Part shown: positions 25,325 to 35,545 of the stretch, one piece after another | Layout: every line of letters begins with the position of its first letter | Numbering within the stretch: the stretch's first letter is position 1 | Assembly: GCF_014839805.1 (NCBI RefSeq) | Contig: NC_051126.1 | Span: forward strand, 7,696,609-7,760,608 | Direction of reading: 5' to 3' | Source of the DNA: Manduca sexta | Lineage: Eukaryota > Arthropoda > Insecta > Lepidoptera > Sphingidae | Length of the DNA: 64,000 nt | Notes under the pieces: generated by a model | Told to the model about the DNA's origin: nothing | Seen by the model: the letters and a program-made list of their open reading frames with translations, nothing else | Databases searched by the model: none | Program-made: the position numbers and the translations under genes

Positions 25325-25432
25325 TGCCGAACACGCGACGTCACGCCGAGTGACAGCGAAATGTCGCGTGACGCGCCGCGACACGGTAAATGTCACGCTG
25401 CGCGAGTGACAAGCGAGTGTCACGGAGGTTTG
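25325..25432. other. GC-rich cluster of GTCAC/GTGAC motifs
   Basis: Within about 95 bp GTCAC or GTGAC occurs six times, with 'cgcgac' and 'gcgcgagtgac' between. CpG density is far above the neighbourhood. It could be a regulatory or promoter-like patch or a repeat remnant; no transcript model is attached to it. Confidence 0.35.
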
Positions 25433-25531
25433 TTAGGGTAGCCGTGTGGGTAAACGTTAGACCTATCAGTTTGTTGTCTATTGAGTGTATATTGTACGAT
25501 AAAAGGTAATAATGTTTAGTTACGCGCTATA

Positions 25532-25839
25532 GCCTAGTTGGTTGTGGAACGGACTGCCGAGACGAATGTCCGCAGGTTCAAATCCCAAGGGCACACACCT
25601 CTGATTTTTCTAAAAAATCATGTGTGTATTCTTTGTGAATTATCGCTTGCTTTAACGGTGAAGGAAAACATCGTGAGGAAACCTGCATACCTGAGAAGTT
25701 CTCTATAGGAATTTCGAAGGTGTGTGAAGTCTACCAATCCGCACTAGGCCAGCGTGGTGGACTAAGGCCTAATCCCTCTCAGTAGTAGAGGAGGCCTGTG
25801 CTCAGCAGTGGGCAAGTATATAATACAGGGCTGATATTA
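25532..25839 (+). mobile_element. tRNA-derived SINE, second family, with target-site duplication
   Basis: The 5' part has an A box around TAGCCTAGTTGG and a B box around GGTTCAAATCCC. The body continues with 'aacggtgaaggaaaacatcg', 'gaagtctaccaatccgcact' and 'aggccagcgtggtggactaa', and ends in 'gggcaagtatataatacagg' and 'gctgatattat'. A perfect 12-bp duplication TTACGCGCTATA flanks it (25520-25531 and 25840-25851). The intact duplication implies a fairly recent insertion. Confidence 0.88.
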
Positions 25840-25851
25840 TTACGCGCTATA

Positions 25852-27920
25852 ATATTACATTCTTACCAAAGTGGGTACGACCTTCTGTCATGAAGAAAAC
25901 GACATAGAAGAAGATATTATGTTTATATGCAGGGTCATTGTGAGTTTTGACATTGCGTTAACGATTGTAACCACATACTCTTCTTTACAACCAGTAATAT
26001 TATGCCCAAAATTCTTCATAAATAACGGATATTTCCACCAAAAAACTCCGTTTATTTTTCTTATTTTTTGGTCACTATAGTTTAGTGCGAATATGGTTTC
26101 ATGTGTTTATTTCTGACTTAAAGTGTGATGTTGCCGCTGCGACGAATTCTCTTAGAGTAGTAGTGTCATTAGAGCACGTTAAATTGTCATTGTTTTTCAT
26201 TGATATATATTTTGTTCGAAACATACACTTTGCCTACATCTACGCTTCGAGTAACCTATTGTAAAGTATTATTTTCAAGAAGACAAGTATGTGCTTTTAT
26301 TTAAAAACGCATTGTCAAAATGACCCTATACATTTTGTAACGTCTACAAAAAAAAGTTACAAAATCACCTATTGAATATTAACAACGGTTAAAAAAATAA
26401 CATGTATATTATAAAACAAGTGTGCGTGCAACAAACTTGCTCTGCTAACAGTACACGATAAAAAGAAACAGACACTGGCAGCTACTTGAACAATACGAAG
26501 TCGCACAAAGCGCCACTCCGACCTCATTTACATAATCAACTCTCATCACACACATTTGCATTCGGAACGCACCACAAATTAAATTCAAAACACTGTTCTA
26601 CAACATTACAATTGCTGACGAAACAAACGTTGTTGCGCGAAAATAGAGTTTATTTTTCCATAACGATCGTTTTCGAAATGTTAAGTAAGAAATGCGTTGT
26701 GGTTGGCGCAAATTAAAATAAAATTCGAACGTCCCGCTTGTCAGCAATTTGTTTTGAAGAGAGAACACTTCTAATTCGCAAAAAGAACGAATGTTCTATG
26801 TTTAAAAAGTATCGTCACGCAAGCTATTTAAGGTTGTGACTATGGTGATGAAAGAATCGTTCGTAAATCAAAATTTTCTCTTATTGTTATTTTTCTTATG
26901 GCACGTAAATAATAGTAAGTAATATTATTAGTAACAAACAATTTCCATAGTACTTAGGACAAAACGAAGCCGCAACGAAGTCGCTTTAAACATTTAATTA
27001 AGACCTCCACTTTGAACTTCAACGTTGACCGACAGCTACGAAGGTTTTAATAATAGTTCTTTGTTTATGGTATCAATTTATATGTTCGCATAAAGCTGCG
27101 ATTCTTGTGTTACAAATGACTGCAGTTGCTAGTTGATAAACAGACAATATGTTAATATAAGAAACTTAAGTATTTGCTTAGAATAAATTACTCAAGTTTA
27201 AATAAAATTATTTTTCTTTATGTCTCACTCTTTCGCTTATCAAATGTAACCGCCACCTACAGAGTTCCAAATTTGAATTCGAAAAGTTCCAATGGGCCTT
27301 TCTAGATCGTTTTTTATCGGTCCTTAATGAGAACACGGCTTCTTAGGGTGTTCGCGTGGAAGTTACGAACTTCAGACGGTAAGTTACAATTTAGAGGTTT
27401 TGATACATAATTATACTTTGATTTAATTGTTGCCATTTTATGAAGAACTTGTTAAAATTATCTCCTCATTCAAAAATTAAAACGAATATTAGCTTCGACG
27501 TCCTTGTAAAAAAACAGAAACAATGTTAAATTATATTTTACTATAATTAATTGAATCAAACGTCAATAATTGGAGATAGAACATTTTACTTTTAAATAAA
27601 AATAAAAACCAAAAGATCAAAAATATAATCAAATTACCTGCTAAGTATAAGAAGATACATATTTAAAAGTTTTATACCTATCTTTTTATAATAATAATGT
27701 TCAATGCAAAACACGCTCACAATATCACGCAACATTTCGGTCGCACACGTGACTTACGCTACAGGGTACGTTGCAATTTTGACATTCTTAATTTGAATTT
27801 GGAAGCCACGTCGCCATATTGCACGATGCAACTGTCATTTTAAATTGTTCACACATGGTATTGTTTTTTAAACGCCTTAGTAGATACACATACACACACA
27901 CTCGCGGCTTATATCATCGA
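25852..27920. other. Intergenic, nothing recognised
   Basis: AT-rich; the frames at 25871-26080 and 26486-26716 lack protein signatures and splice context. Around 27245-27300 'gttccaaatttgaatt' belongs to a short motif that recurs elsewhere in the window. Confidence 0.45.
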
Positions 27921-27924
27921 AGTG

Positions 27925-28130
27925 GTAAGCAGAGGTGGAACTGGTACACCCACGTACTGCCGTGTGTATTCCATCCCATTATGCGATAGGGGTTGAGCCT
28001 ATCGCCATATCAAACACAAATTCCATACTCCGGATTGATACAGAATATAAAACCCAATATCACTTTGCTCAAACCCGGGATCGAACCGCGACCTCAGCAT
28101 TGCAGTCGTACTGTAATACAACTACAGTAA
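27925..28130 (-). repeat. Degraded SINE (family of 660-925), reverse orientation
   Basis: On the minus strand it reads like the 660-925 SINE: B-box region 'cggttcgatcccgggtttga', 'gcaaagtgatattgggtttt', 'cgatatggcgataggctcaa'. The open frame 27935-28168 on the plus strand is the shadow of this repeat. Confidence 0.75.
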
Positions 28131-28254
28131 TGAGGGAGGTCTTTATAAATAATAAAAGTCATTTATAATTATTGGACAGCTTATATGACGCCAAGATTAT
28201 GCTGTAGATAGCATCTTAAATTTGGCTGTTATGAATAAGTAAAATAATAATTGA

Positions 28255-28400
28255 CTCAATTGCAAACAGGCTATGCCTAGTTTGGGTACCTCTGGTAATT
28301 CTAGTTTTAAGGATCTCATAGTGTTTGTTCATTTTAAGTAGCATTAATTCTCTGTAAGTCTATTGATTTTCAATAAACGATTTTTCATTTCATTTCATTA
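28255..28400 (+). repeat. Probable LINE 3' end
   Basis: Text such as 'gcctagtttgggtacctctg' and 'taagtagcattaattctctg', then AATAAA (28372) and a tail of repeated 'tttca' units, has the layout of a non-LTR retrotransposon 3' UTR. No coding part remains, so the clade is not assignable. Confidence 0.35.
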
Positions 28401-29053
28401 CTAGTACATTTTAAGACATAATAAATATTAAGAATTTAGTTTTGATCGCACACATATTAATTTGTTAAACCACCGGTTTTTATTTAAAATAAAATAAAAT
28501 ATACGGCACAACGCGTAACAAGTTGTTTTCCAAGATAAATATGTTTTGTATGACACTCAGACGAAATCCTTTCCTTTTGTTGAAAGAATTTTCAAAACTA
28601 AAACAGAAGTTCTAAATACGACGTATTTGTAGAAGACAAACTTTACTTATCGCTTTATAATAGTAAGTTGAATAATCTAAATCTCCAATAATGTTCTGTA
28701 TATATGACCAGCTGTAGTAAATAAGAGGTTATTAAATATAAAACAAGAAAACCGGGACACCTGCAACCATTTTACTGCACAATCATTGTCTCGCCTAAAG
28801 AATGTCACGCGTGTGGTGTGACGTCAACGCAATAAAAACTTCGTGAAAAAGAATTCAAATCATCCAATGAATGAATAATTTGCTTATTTATTTAAATGGT
28901 TCGAATAACTACCGAATTTAAGATTCCAAATTCAAACATACTTTCCAAATTCAATTATTATAATCATACCTGTAGGCCTATTTATAAATGTGAGAATTTT
29001 GTGACTCGTGCTGTAAAAATGTTTATAATCACAACAATTTACTTTAAAACGCC
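28401..29053. other. Intergenic, nothing clear
   Basis: AT-rich. It contains a GTCAC/GTGACGTCA patch (28803-28830) and the 19-mer TTCGAATAACTACCGAATT (28900-28918) that is repeated at 29589-29607. Confidence 0.4.
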
Positions 29054-29057
29054 TTAA

Positions 29058-29356
29058 GGTGGTAGCTCAAGATCCATTTTCATACATTTTGTTTCGGCTT
29101 TAATCTGGGTAACTAAACAAGTATTGGCAAGTAAAGAATTTAAATTCACGTCTAGTTAGTGATTAGTTCTCGCAGTTGAAAGAAAACGTAAAAATAATTA
29201 ATAATCATGGATATTTCGGCCTTTAAAATTTAATATGACGAAATTTTAAAGGCCGAAATATCCGCCGAATTTAAATTCTTTACTTGCCAATACTTGTTTA
29301 GTTACCCAGATTAAAGCCGAAACAAAATGTATGAAAATGGACCTTGAGCTACCACC
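29058..29356. mobile_element. Foldback MITE, copy 3, TTAA target duplication
   Basis: Ends GGTGGTAGCTCAAG and its complement CTTGAGCTACCACC, flanked by TTAA (29054-29057 and 29357-29360). The left arm is full; the right arm has an internal deletion after 'ccgaaatatccgccg'. The centre is as in copy 1. Confidence 0.88.
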
Positions 29357-29360
29357 TTAA

Positions 29361-31499
29361 GGATCTTCCAATACGAAGATTTTGAAAGTCCACGCGTGAT
29401 TCGATATTTAAATCATGTTAAATATTGTCACGCTGCCTACACATTTCACATAACAACCCAAATCGGGGTAGTTATTACGTTTTTTAAACAAAATAATCTC
29501 GCCTTCAGGACAATCTAAAAAATTCCTTGCGTGATGTGAAATGTAAATCCCGTATAAAATTGTCACGTGCACGTCTTCTGCCACAGTCTTCGAATAACTA
29601 CCGAATTCAGAATTCCAAATTTGAATTGTAAATTCCAATCATTTTCTTCGTAAAAATTTCAAGCAAGTGGCCAGCGTGGGAAGTTTGTATCGTGTTTCTA
29701 TATTCAAATTGCAACAGATGCATTTTGTGATCGACCGAGGCAATTTTAAAATGCCTACCGTATTTCAAATTACGAATTCTTACAGAAGCATTCGTCACTT
29801 TGCATAACATTTAATCCAATGAAATGCGAAGAATCATTTTAAAATTTTATAATATTCTGTTCGAATTTTAATTTAAAATATTTGTAAATTCTCAACTTAA
29901 TATAAAAATAAAACGTCAGTACTTAATGTTGCTTATAAATGATAACACTCGCGTCTATGAATACCTCAAATATTGGCTAGGCACCCACAAACTATATGGT
30001 AGGTACCTTTAATTTTTATAGTTAGTACTTAAGATGTTAAATAGGTTATTTGCTCACAACTTTATATGTCACTTAAGTATCGCTGTCTATAGAACTTCGA
30101 CGTAAAATAATCGATAATATTTTTATGTCCTCAACGAGATGGCCTGCCGCTCAAAAACTCTTCTAATCCCCCACTTACCTTATTAGCAAAACAGAAACAA
30201 CTCTACCAAGTAACCCTCGTTTACCAGTTTAAAATAGGAAATAACTCTTCAATTGAAAACCTACTATTAGTAGCCACACATTTCTTAATCCACAGAATTC
30301 CAATAAGACATAAGCGACGTCAGTAAAACTTGAGACAATAAGAATAATCACACCACTCCAAATGGCAGATCGCGTGAGCTTCAGGAGTAGGAGCCGGCCA
30401 CTTAAATAGAAGGTAGTTGCAAATTCCATCACGGGAGCTCTAAACGTTACCGAATTAGGCATCGACAGAAGCTCGTGCCAGATAGCGAAATTGATCCGTT
30501 GTTATCGAAACACGCTCCTGGACTCACGCACGCAATATTTAAATTAAATTCGGAATTTAGAGAATAAATTTAAGCAGGGACTTCAATTTTTAGTGTCCAA
30601 TTTTAAAATTTTGGAGTTCTATATTTAAAAAATATAACGGCTTTGGAATTAATCACCAACATTGTGCGTCATCAGAAAATTTTATTCATCAGTAAAGATT
30701 TGTACTTACAATAGTTGTAGAACAATTCCTTCTAACAATAACTTAAGAAACTCAAGTTACGTCTTTAAAACAAAGTTAGCTTAAAATTAAATTAACTTTA
30801 TTATAAAGTAAATCTATAGCCAATGAAACATCTATTTTTAATGATAGACCTTAATAACACAAAGGATAAAAATACACGCAGCCCGAAACAAAGAATAAAC
30901 ATAGAGTTCTTTTTTCAAATTTTTGTGATACTAATTTCACAGAAGCGTCTTTTCTGAGAACCGCCCGTCCCGCTTTCTCCGAAGTGTGCGTGATATAACT
31001 ATCCTATTCTAATGCGACATGCGACAAACAGTGACATCTAGCTCGCGTCAGCCAATGACAAACTCCATAGATTTCATTGGTTAAAAATGTCCTCGACTCA
31101 CTTGTAGAGCTGCTGTTTCTTTTTACGATAAATATGATCTTAATAATGTCAAATAGTATCAATTTAGTTTTATGAATATTTTGTAACTTTGCCCCGTTAG
31201 ATATTAGTTTCCATTTAGTTTCACGATCTGTTCGCAAAATATGTTCACGTGTGATTGGGTACTGATATTTGTTAATTTTGCATTTTTTTGCACAAGCGAG
31301 GTATTTATTGCTCCTATATTATTTATAAAAACAAAAAAGCGCAAAAAAGTTCTTTGAAATCTTCAATTATGATTTTTTTAATCATAAAAAATGATTTATT
31401 TGCTAATTTATTGTACATTTCCAATACGTTTTATTTAGTCTAGCAAATTAAAAATAACTACATACTTATAATTATGAAAACATTCCTGACTCCCATATC
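29361..31499. other. Intergenic, nothing recognised
   Basis: No supported gene. It holds the second copy of the TTCGAATAACTACCGAATT module (29589-29607) followed by 'attccaaatttgaattg', and short chance frames (30229-30462 minus, 31004-31237 minus). Confidence 0.4.
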
Positions 31500-31960
31500 A
31501 AAACATAAACTCCGCGTGGGCGGGCACAATACGGTTGGTTAAAAATGTCACTGCCACTAACGCGCCCGGGCGCACCATTGGCGGAAAGTGTCACCGTGTC
31601 GCAGTGCGTGACATTTCCCATTGGTCGAACCACGCCCAGTCGTAGTAGGTATCCGGAATTTAAATTTAAAATTGGAACACGTAGAACGAACGTTTAGGCT
31701 TATTCGAATGATACATACCGATTACAGATTAAAAAGCATTACCGTTACACATTTGAATTGAGAACATCCATCGAAAATTTCAAAAATGGAACAGTGTGGA
31801 TGTGTAGAGATTTTTCTTGGGAGGCACGAGGCAGTGTTTACAGGGCGATGTCGTTGAGTGTCGCAGATGGCGAGTGGCGCGGGGCTTGCGCGGAACTATT
31901 GATTGAGACGCGGCCGACGCCCGCCACTTGTCCCGCGCCCAGGTGACAAATGATGCCCTG
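31500..31960 (+). promoter_or_regulatory. Possible promoter and first exon (CpG-rich, CCAAT boxes)
   Basis: A GC-rich island in an AT-rich setting. It holds 'gggcgggcac', two ATTGG/CCAAT-type boxes (31577-31582 and 31618-31624) and GTGTCACCGTGTCGCAGTGC. A second GC-rich block follows (31830-31945), ending CCCAG|GTGACA, a usable splice donor. The frame through that block (31758-31946) is not recognised and may be untranslated leader. The strand is inferred from the donor only. No downstream exon was found, so the target gene is unknown. Confidence 0.3.
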
Positions 31961-32024
31961 ACGACCGACACTGCGCCTACAATCTGCACGTGTATTGATT
32001 TAGAACAATGTTACTTTGTTTTTA

Positions 32025-32265
32025 TCTATATATATAAAAATAAATCCCTATTTCCCTTGGTCGCGCCATCACGCGTGAACGACCGGACCGATTTCATTAT
32101 TTTTTTTGTTGTGTTTGTTATAGTCAGGAGAAGGATCTAATGAAAGAAAAAATTAAGCAAGTTGAGCGGAACGTTAGAAAATTTAAGAAAAGTTAATTTC
32201 AACGATTGACAGAATGCGCGCTGCAAATTCATAGTTGACAGGATATCGTCTGTCGGGTCAACTAG
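32025..32265 (+). mobile_element. Helitron-like non-autonomous element with 5'-TC and CTAG-3'
   Basis: Begins TCTATATATATAAAAATAAA and ends 'gtcgggtcaactag'. The base before is A (32024) and the base after is T (32266), the A/T insertion point typical of Helitrons, without a target duplication. It is 241 bp long and encodes nothing. The related copy is at 19835-20122. Confidence 0.78.
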
Positions 32266-34370
32266 TAGATAATATAATTCGGGATAGTATATATTATATT
32301 TGTTCTTAGGGAATAAACTAAATCTGAAGGCATTCTGTCGTATTTATCAAGATATCGTAATTGCTTTTGAAACGTCTTAAACGTGGCGCATCATATATCT
32401 TTATATGTAGTTTATTAGGTATTACGTAATCTAAGCGAGGCTAACACGAGTCAAATTGCTAAAGCGTTTCATAAGGTAGTGTAACCTAAGAAGGCCCGGT
32501 TTTTAACAAGGCTCATCGTATATGTTTTTGGTATTTATTGTTTTGTAACGCGAAAATATACTATTTTTGTTAGTTCTTTTGTTAGGTAATGATTTTTATA
32601 TAAATATGTTGCAATTGATACAAAAGATTTAATTTTTCATGAACCGATTTTATAAAGATTTTAAAATGTGGTGATCGTTCAAAGGTGCCGTTACCTTATT
32701 ATTGAATTTGACGTATTTATCCTTTCAGTTTTAACTTGAGGTTTTAGAGACAAAGAAAATAATAGACTGCTTCCTATAGTCAAAACTATTTTAAGTATGT
32801 TTTAATAAACATGGTGTTTAGACCTCTATAGAAATTTAGTAATTATAATTGAAAAGAAATCCCATTAGGTACCCAATGTACAATCAGCCAAGTAGCTAAA
32901 CAAATTAAAACTTCAAATGCTTGTACGCATTATTGCAATCGACTTATCTAAAGTTAACCTTGTTAAATTAAATACAGTGAAAAAAACGTTTTTTTTTTTA
33001 AACATGCACAGGTAAGCCACATGAAGTTTTAGATCACACTACACCTTGCGGTGATTGGAGTGGGATCCAACAGAACGGCGACTGACGAGAAATGATTACC
33101 CTTCGACAGTCGACACTATCCTATCAACTGTGACAGTGTGTCAGTAGCGAAAGGTGAAATTTGAAATAACTCGTGACAAAAATAATGCCTTAGTTAACAT
33201 AAATAACAAAGGTAACGTGTAAACAAAATGTGAATCCGTTATTGGCCTTAAGATAAGAGTATCGGATTGTGTCACTCTAGTATTAAGGGCTGTGGATTAT
33301 TAATAAATAAAAGTAAAAATAAAGTAAAAGGGACGCTTCACTGCAGTGTCACTGTCAGATTCCAACGTGTTGGATATGCACAGGCTGATACCGGAACGCG
33401 ACACACTTACGTCGGCTTCTATAGCGGGTTTTAACTTGTGTACGGTGATCGCTATCCGGGCGGATATAAAGTATATCCTACCACCAGCAAAGATACAGAC
33501 ACAAAAGTTTAAAGGCGGTTTGTTTTTATTAAATATTAATTTTAAAAAATATATTTTAAAATGTTTGAATTACTTCAGCTACTTATATCGTCACAGAGTT
33601 ATATTAATACAATTTGTACGGGCAAGCACGTACAAATTGTATCATCAGCATTTTACGCCGTTTGAATTGTCACAGAATCATAATATTGTCCAATCAGTTC
33701 GCATTCGGTCATCAATCATTCCGCGCGTACTCATTATCATTTTATCAAAGTATTTCAATATATCTATTTTCTATCAAAAAAGGACTTTCTCTCATTCTCA
33801 CAAACAATAATATCATTCTATCATAAAGATACTGTACGCACCGTACAGAAATCATTACGCAGTCCTCACCATCAAGCCCACTCAGACAAACCCACTGCAC
33901 CAATCAAACGAATCACCAATCATTAGCCAAAACCATAGAGCCAAACAAAATGCCAATTAACCGAAGTTCCCAGCAAAACGAGAAGTAAACTAAAAATTTT
34001 CCATTTATTAATAGGCGGTTGTGGAAGTTAACCCTCGTTGGAAAGTTGCGGGACGTATGTACCCCGGGGTTAATTAAAACCGTAATTTTATTTCGGAAAC
34101 ACAAGTTCAAGTTGTATTTTTGAGTTTGGTTTGAGTGTGTCCGAATCCGCTGTTTACGGGTTATTTGGTTTTTTCTTCGCCTGATGTGAATGGTATATAT
34201 TTTATAATTAGAAATGGCCGTAGTTTGTTTCTATAACTGGTAAATAGTTTATACAACTCTACAATGTTTGATCACAAGCTTTCTAAGTATCGTTTGATTT
34301 TCAATATATAGGTAATAATTAACTATGACATGCCAATTTTCTAATTAATTTTAAAAAATAATCATTACTA
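32266..34370. other. Intergenic, with one perfect hairpin
   Basis: No supported gene. The longest frame (33346-33810) lacks an ATG at its start and is not recognised. A perfect 14-bp inverted repeat ATACAATTTGTACG / CGTACAAATTGTAT with an 8-nt loop lies at about 33607-33642. Confidence 0.4.
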
Positions 34371-34560
34371 GCTTTTGCTCGCGACTTCGCTCGCATAAAA
34401 GATTTTTCCGGGATAAAAGTCCCGCTATATATTTTACCGGGTTAAAAAATAGGCTATAACCTTCCCAGTCTTAAACTATTTCCATGTTAAATTTCATAAG
34501 AATACGTTCAGTAGATTTTGAGAAAATTAATCATACAGACAGATTTGGCGACTTTGTTTT
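34371..34560 (+). repeat. Retroposon fragment ('actagcttttgctcgcgact' family)
   Basis: Block order is the same as at 20338 and 53896: 'actagcttttgctcgcgact', 'cgggataaaagtcccgctat', 'ataaccttcccagtctt', 'aaatttcataagaatacgtt', 'catacagacagatttggcga'. The frame 34484-34678 starts inside it and is not a gene. Confidence 0.7.
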
Positions 34561-35067
34561 ATCATATGTATACTTATATAAGTTTTTGCACGCGCCAAAA
34601 CGATCTACGCAAAAAATACTTTCCGCAAAATTTGACCTAATAAAAGGGAAGAAAAATGGCGGCGAAAAGGCCAACTAGTGGAGTAACGCGGCGCGCAACA
34701 TAAAATTTTATGCGGGGCCGTAAAGAGCCGCGTATCAACAGGTACCGATTTAGGGTTATTGGACATTTTTGTACAATGTTGCTTTACGTATTTATTTATT
34801 TAGTTTTCCAGCAGACTTAACACTAAGATTACAATAATTTAAATATTATAACTTATAGCTATACAGTCTTATAAACTTGTTTTAGCGTTAAGAGGTGGAT
34901 AGGAATTACTTAAATAGCTGTCAAAAACTGCTAAGAGGCAAGATGGCGGCTATTGATTTACAGCTGATCGAGTAAATTTGTGTTTTAACTAAGCATAGCT
35001 TTGCGAAATTTTTATAAGTAAGACTGATAATGTAACCCCAAGTAAGGTAAACTCAATATGGTATATA
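34561..35067. other. Intergenic with two AAnATGGCGGC motifs
   Basis: AAAATGGCGGC (about 34653) and AAGATGGCGGC (about 34939) match the YY1/Pleiohomeotic core on the same strand. The patch 34653-34735 is GC-rich. No transcript could be attached. Confidence 0.3.
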
Positions 35068-35079
35068 ATTTAATCTAAA

Positions 35080-35346
35080 GGACTGCCTCGGTGGCGTAGT
35101 TGTATTGCATGTCCGGTACAATAACGCTCTGAGGTCCTGGGTTCGAATCCCGGGTCGGGCAAAGTGATATTTGGGTTTTTCTGCTCAGTATCAGCCCGGA
35201 GTCTGGAATTTGTGCCCGATATGGCGATAGGCTCGCCCCCTATCATATCATGGGACGGAACATACTTGGCAAAAAGTGGGTGCCCTAGTTGCGCCTCTGC
35301 ATACCCCTTCGGGGATAAATGCGTGATGTTATGTATGTATGTATGT
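35080..35346 (+). mobile_element. tRNA-derived SINE, full-length, second young copy
   Basis: Nearly identical to 660-925, including A box TGGCGTAGTTG, B box GGGTTCGAATCCC and the TATG tail. It is flanked by the 12-bp duplication ATTTAATCTAAA (35068-35079 and 35347-35358). The open frame 35164-35352 lies wholly within it. Confidence 0.9.
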
Positions 35347-35416
35347 ATTTAATCTAAAAGTGGCTTAAGATACTTATATTCTATTGAAAGTTAATTTTAT
35401 GTTTGTAAACATTATA

Positions 35417-35545
35417 GCCTTGATGGCGTAGTTGTAATACGGTACGACTGCAGTGCTGAGTGAATAAGGCGAAAACTGGGTGCATCAGTTCTGCCTCTGC
35501 TTACCCCTTCAGGGATAAAAGGCGTGAATGCATGTTATATGTATA
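35417..35545 (+). repeat. Internally deleted SINE copy
   Basis: The A-box end 'cttgatggcgtagttgtaat' is joined to the 3' part 'aaaactgggtgcatcagttc', 'tgcctctgcttaccccttca', 'gggataaaaggcgtgaatgc'. The B box and middle are missing. It lies only 70 bp after the full copy. Confidence 0.68.

Noticed and set aside
33346..33810. 154-aa plus-strand frame
   Set aside because: It opens without an ATG, contains a perfect hairpin, has no recognisable domain and lacks splice or promoter support.
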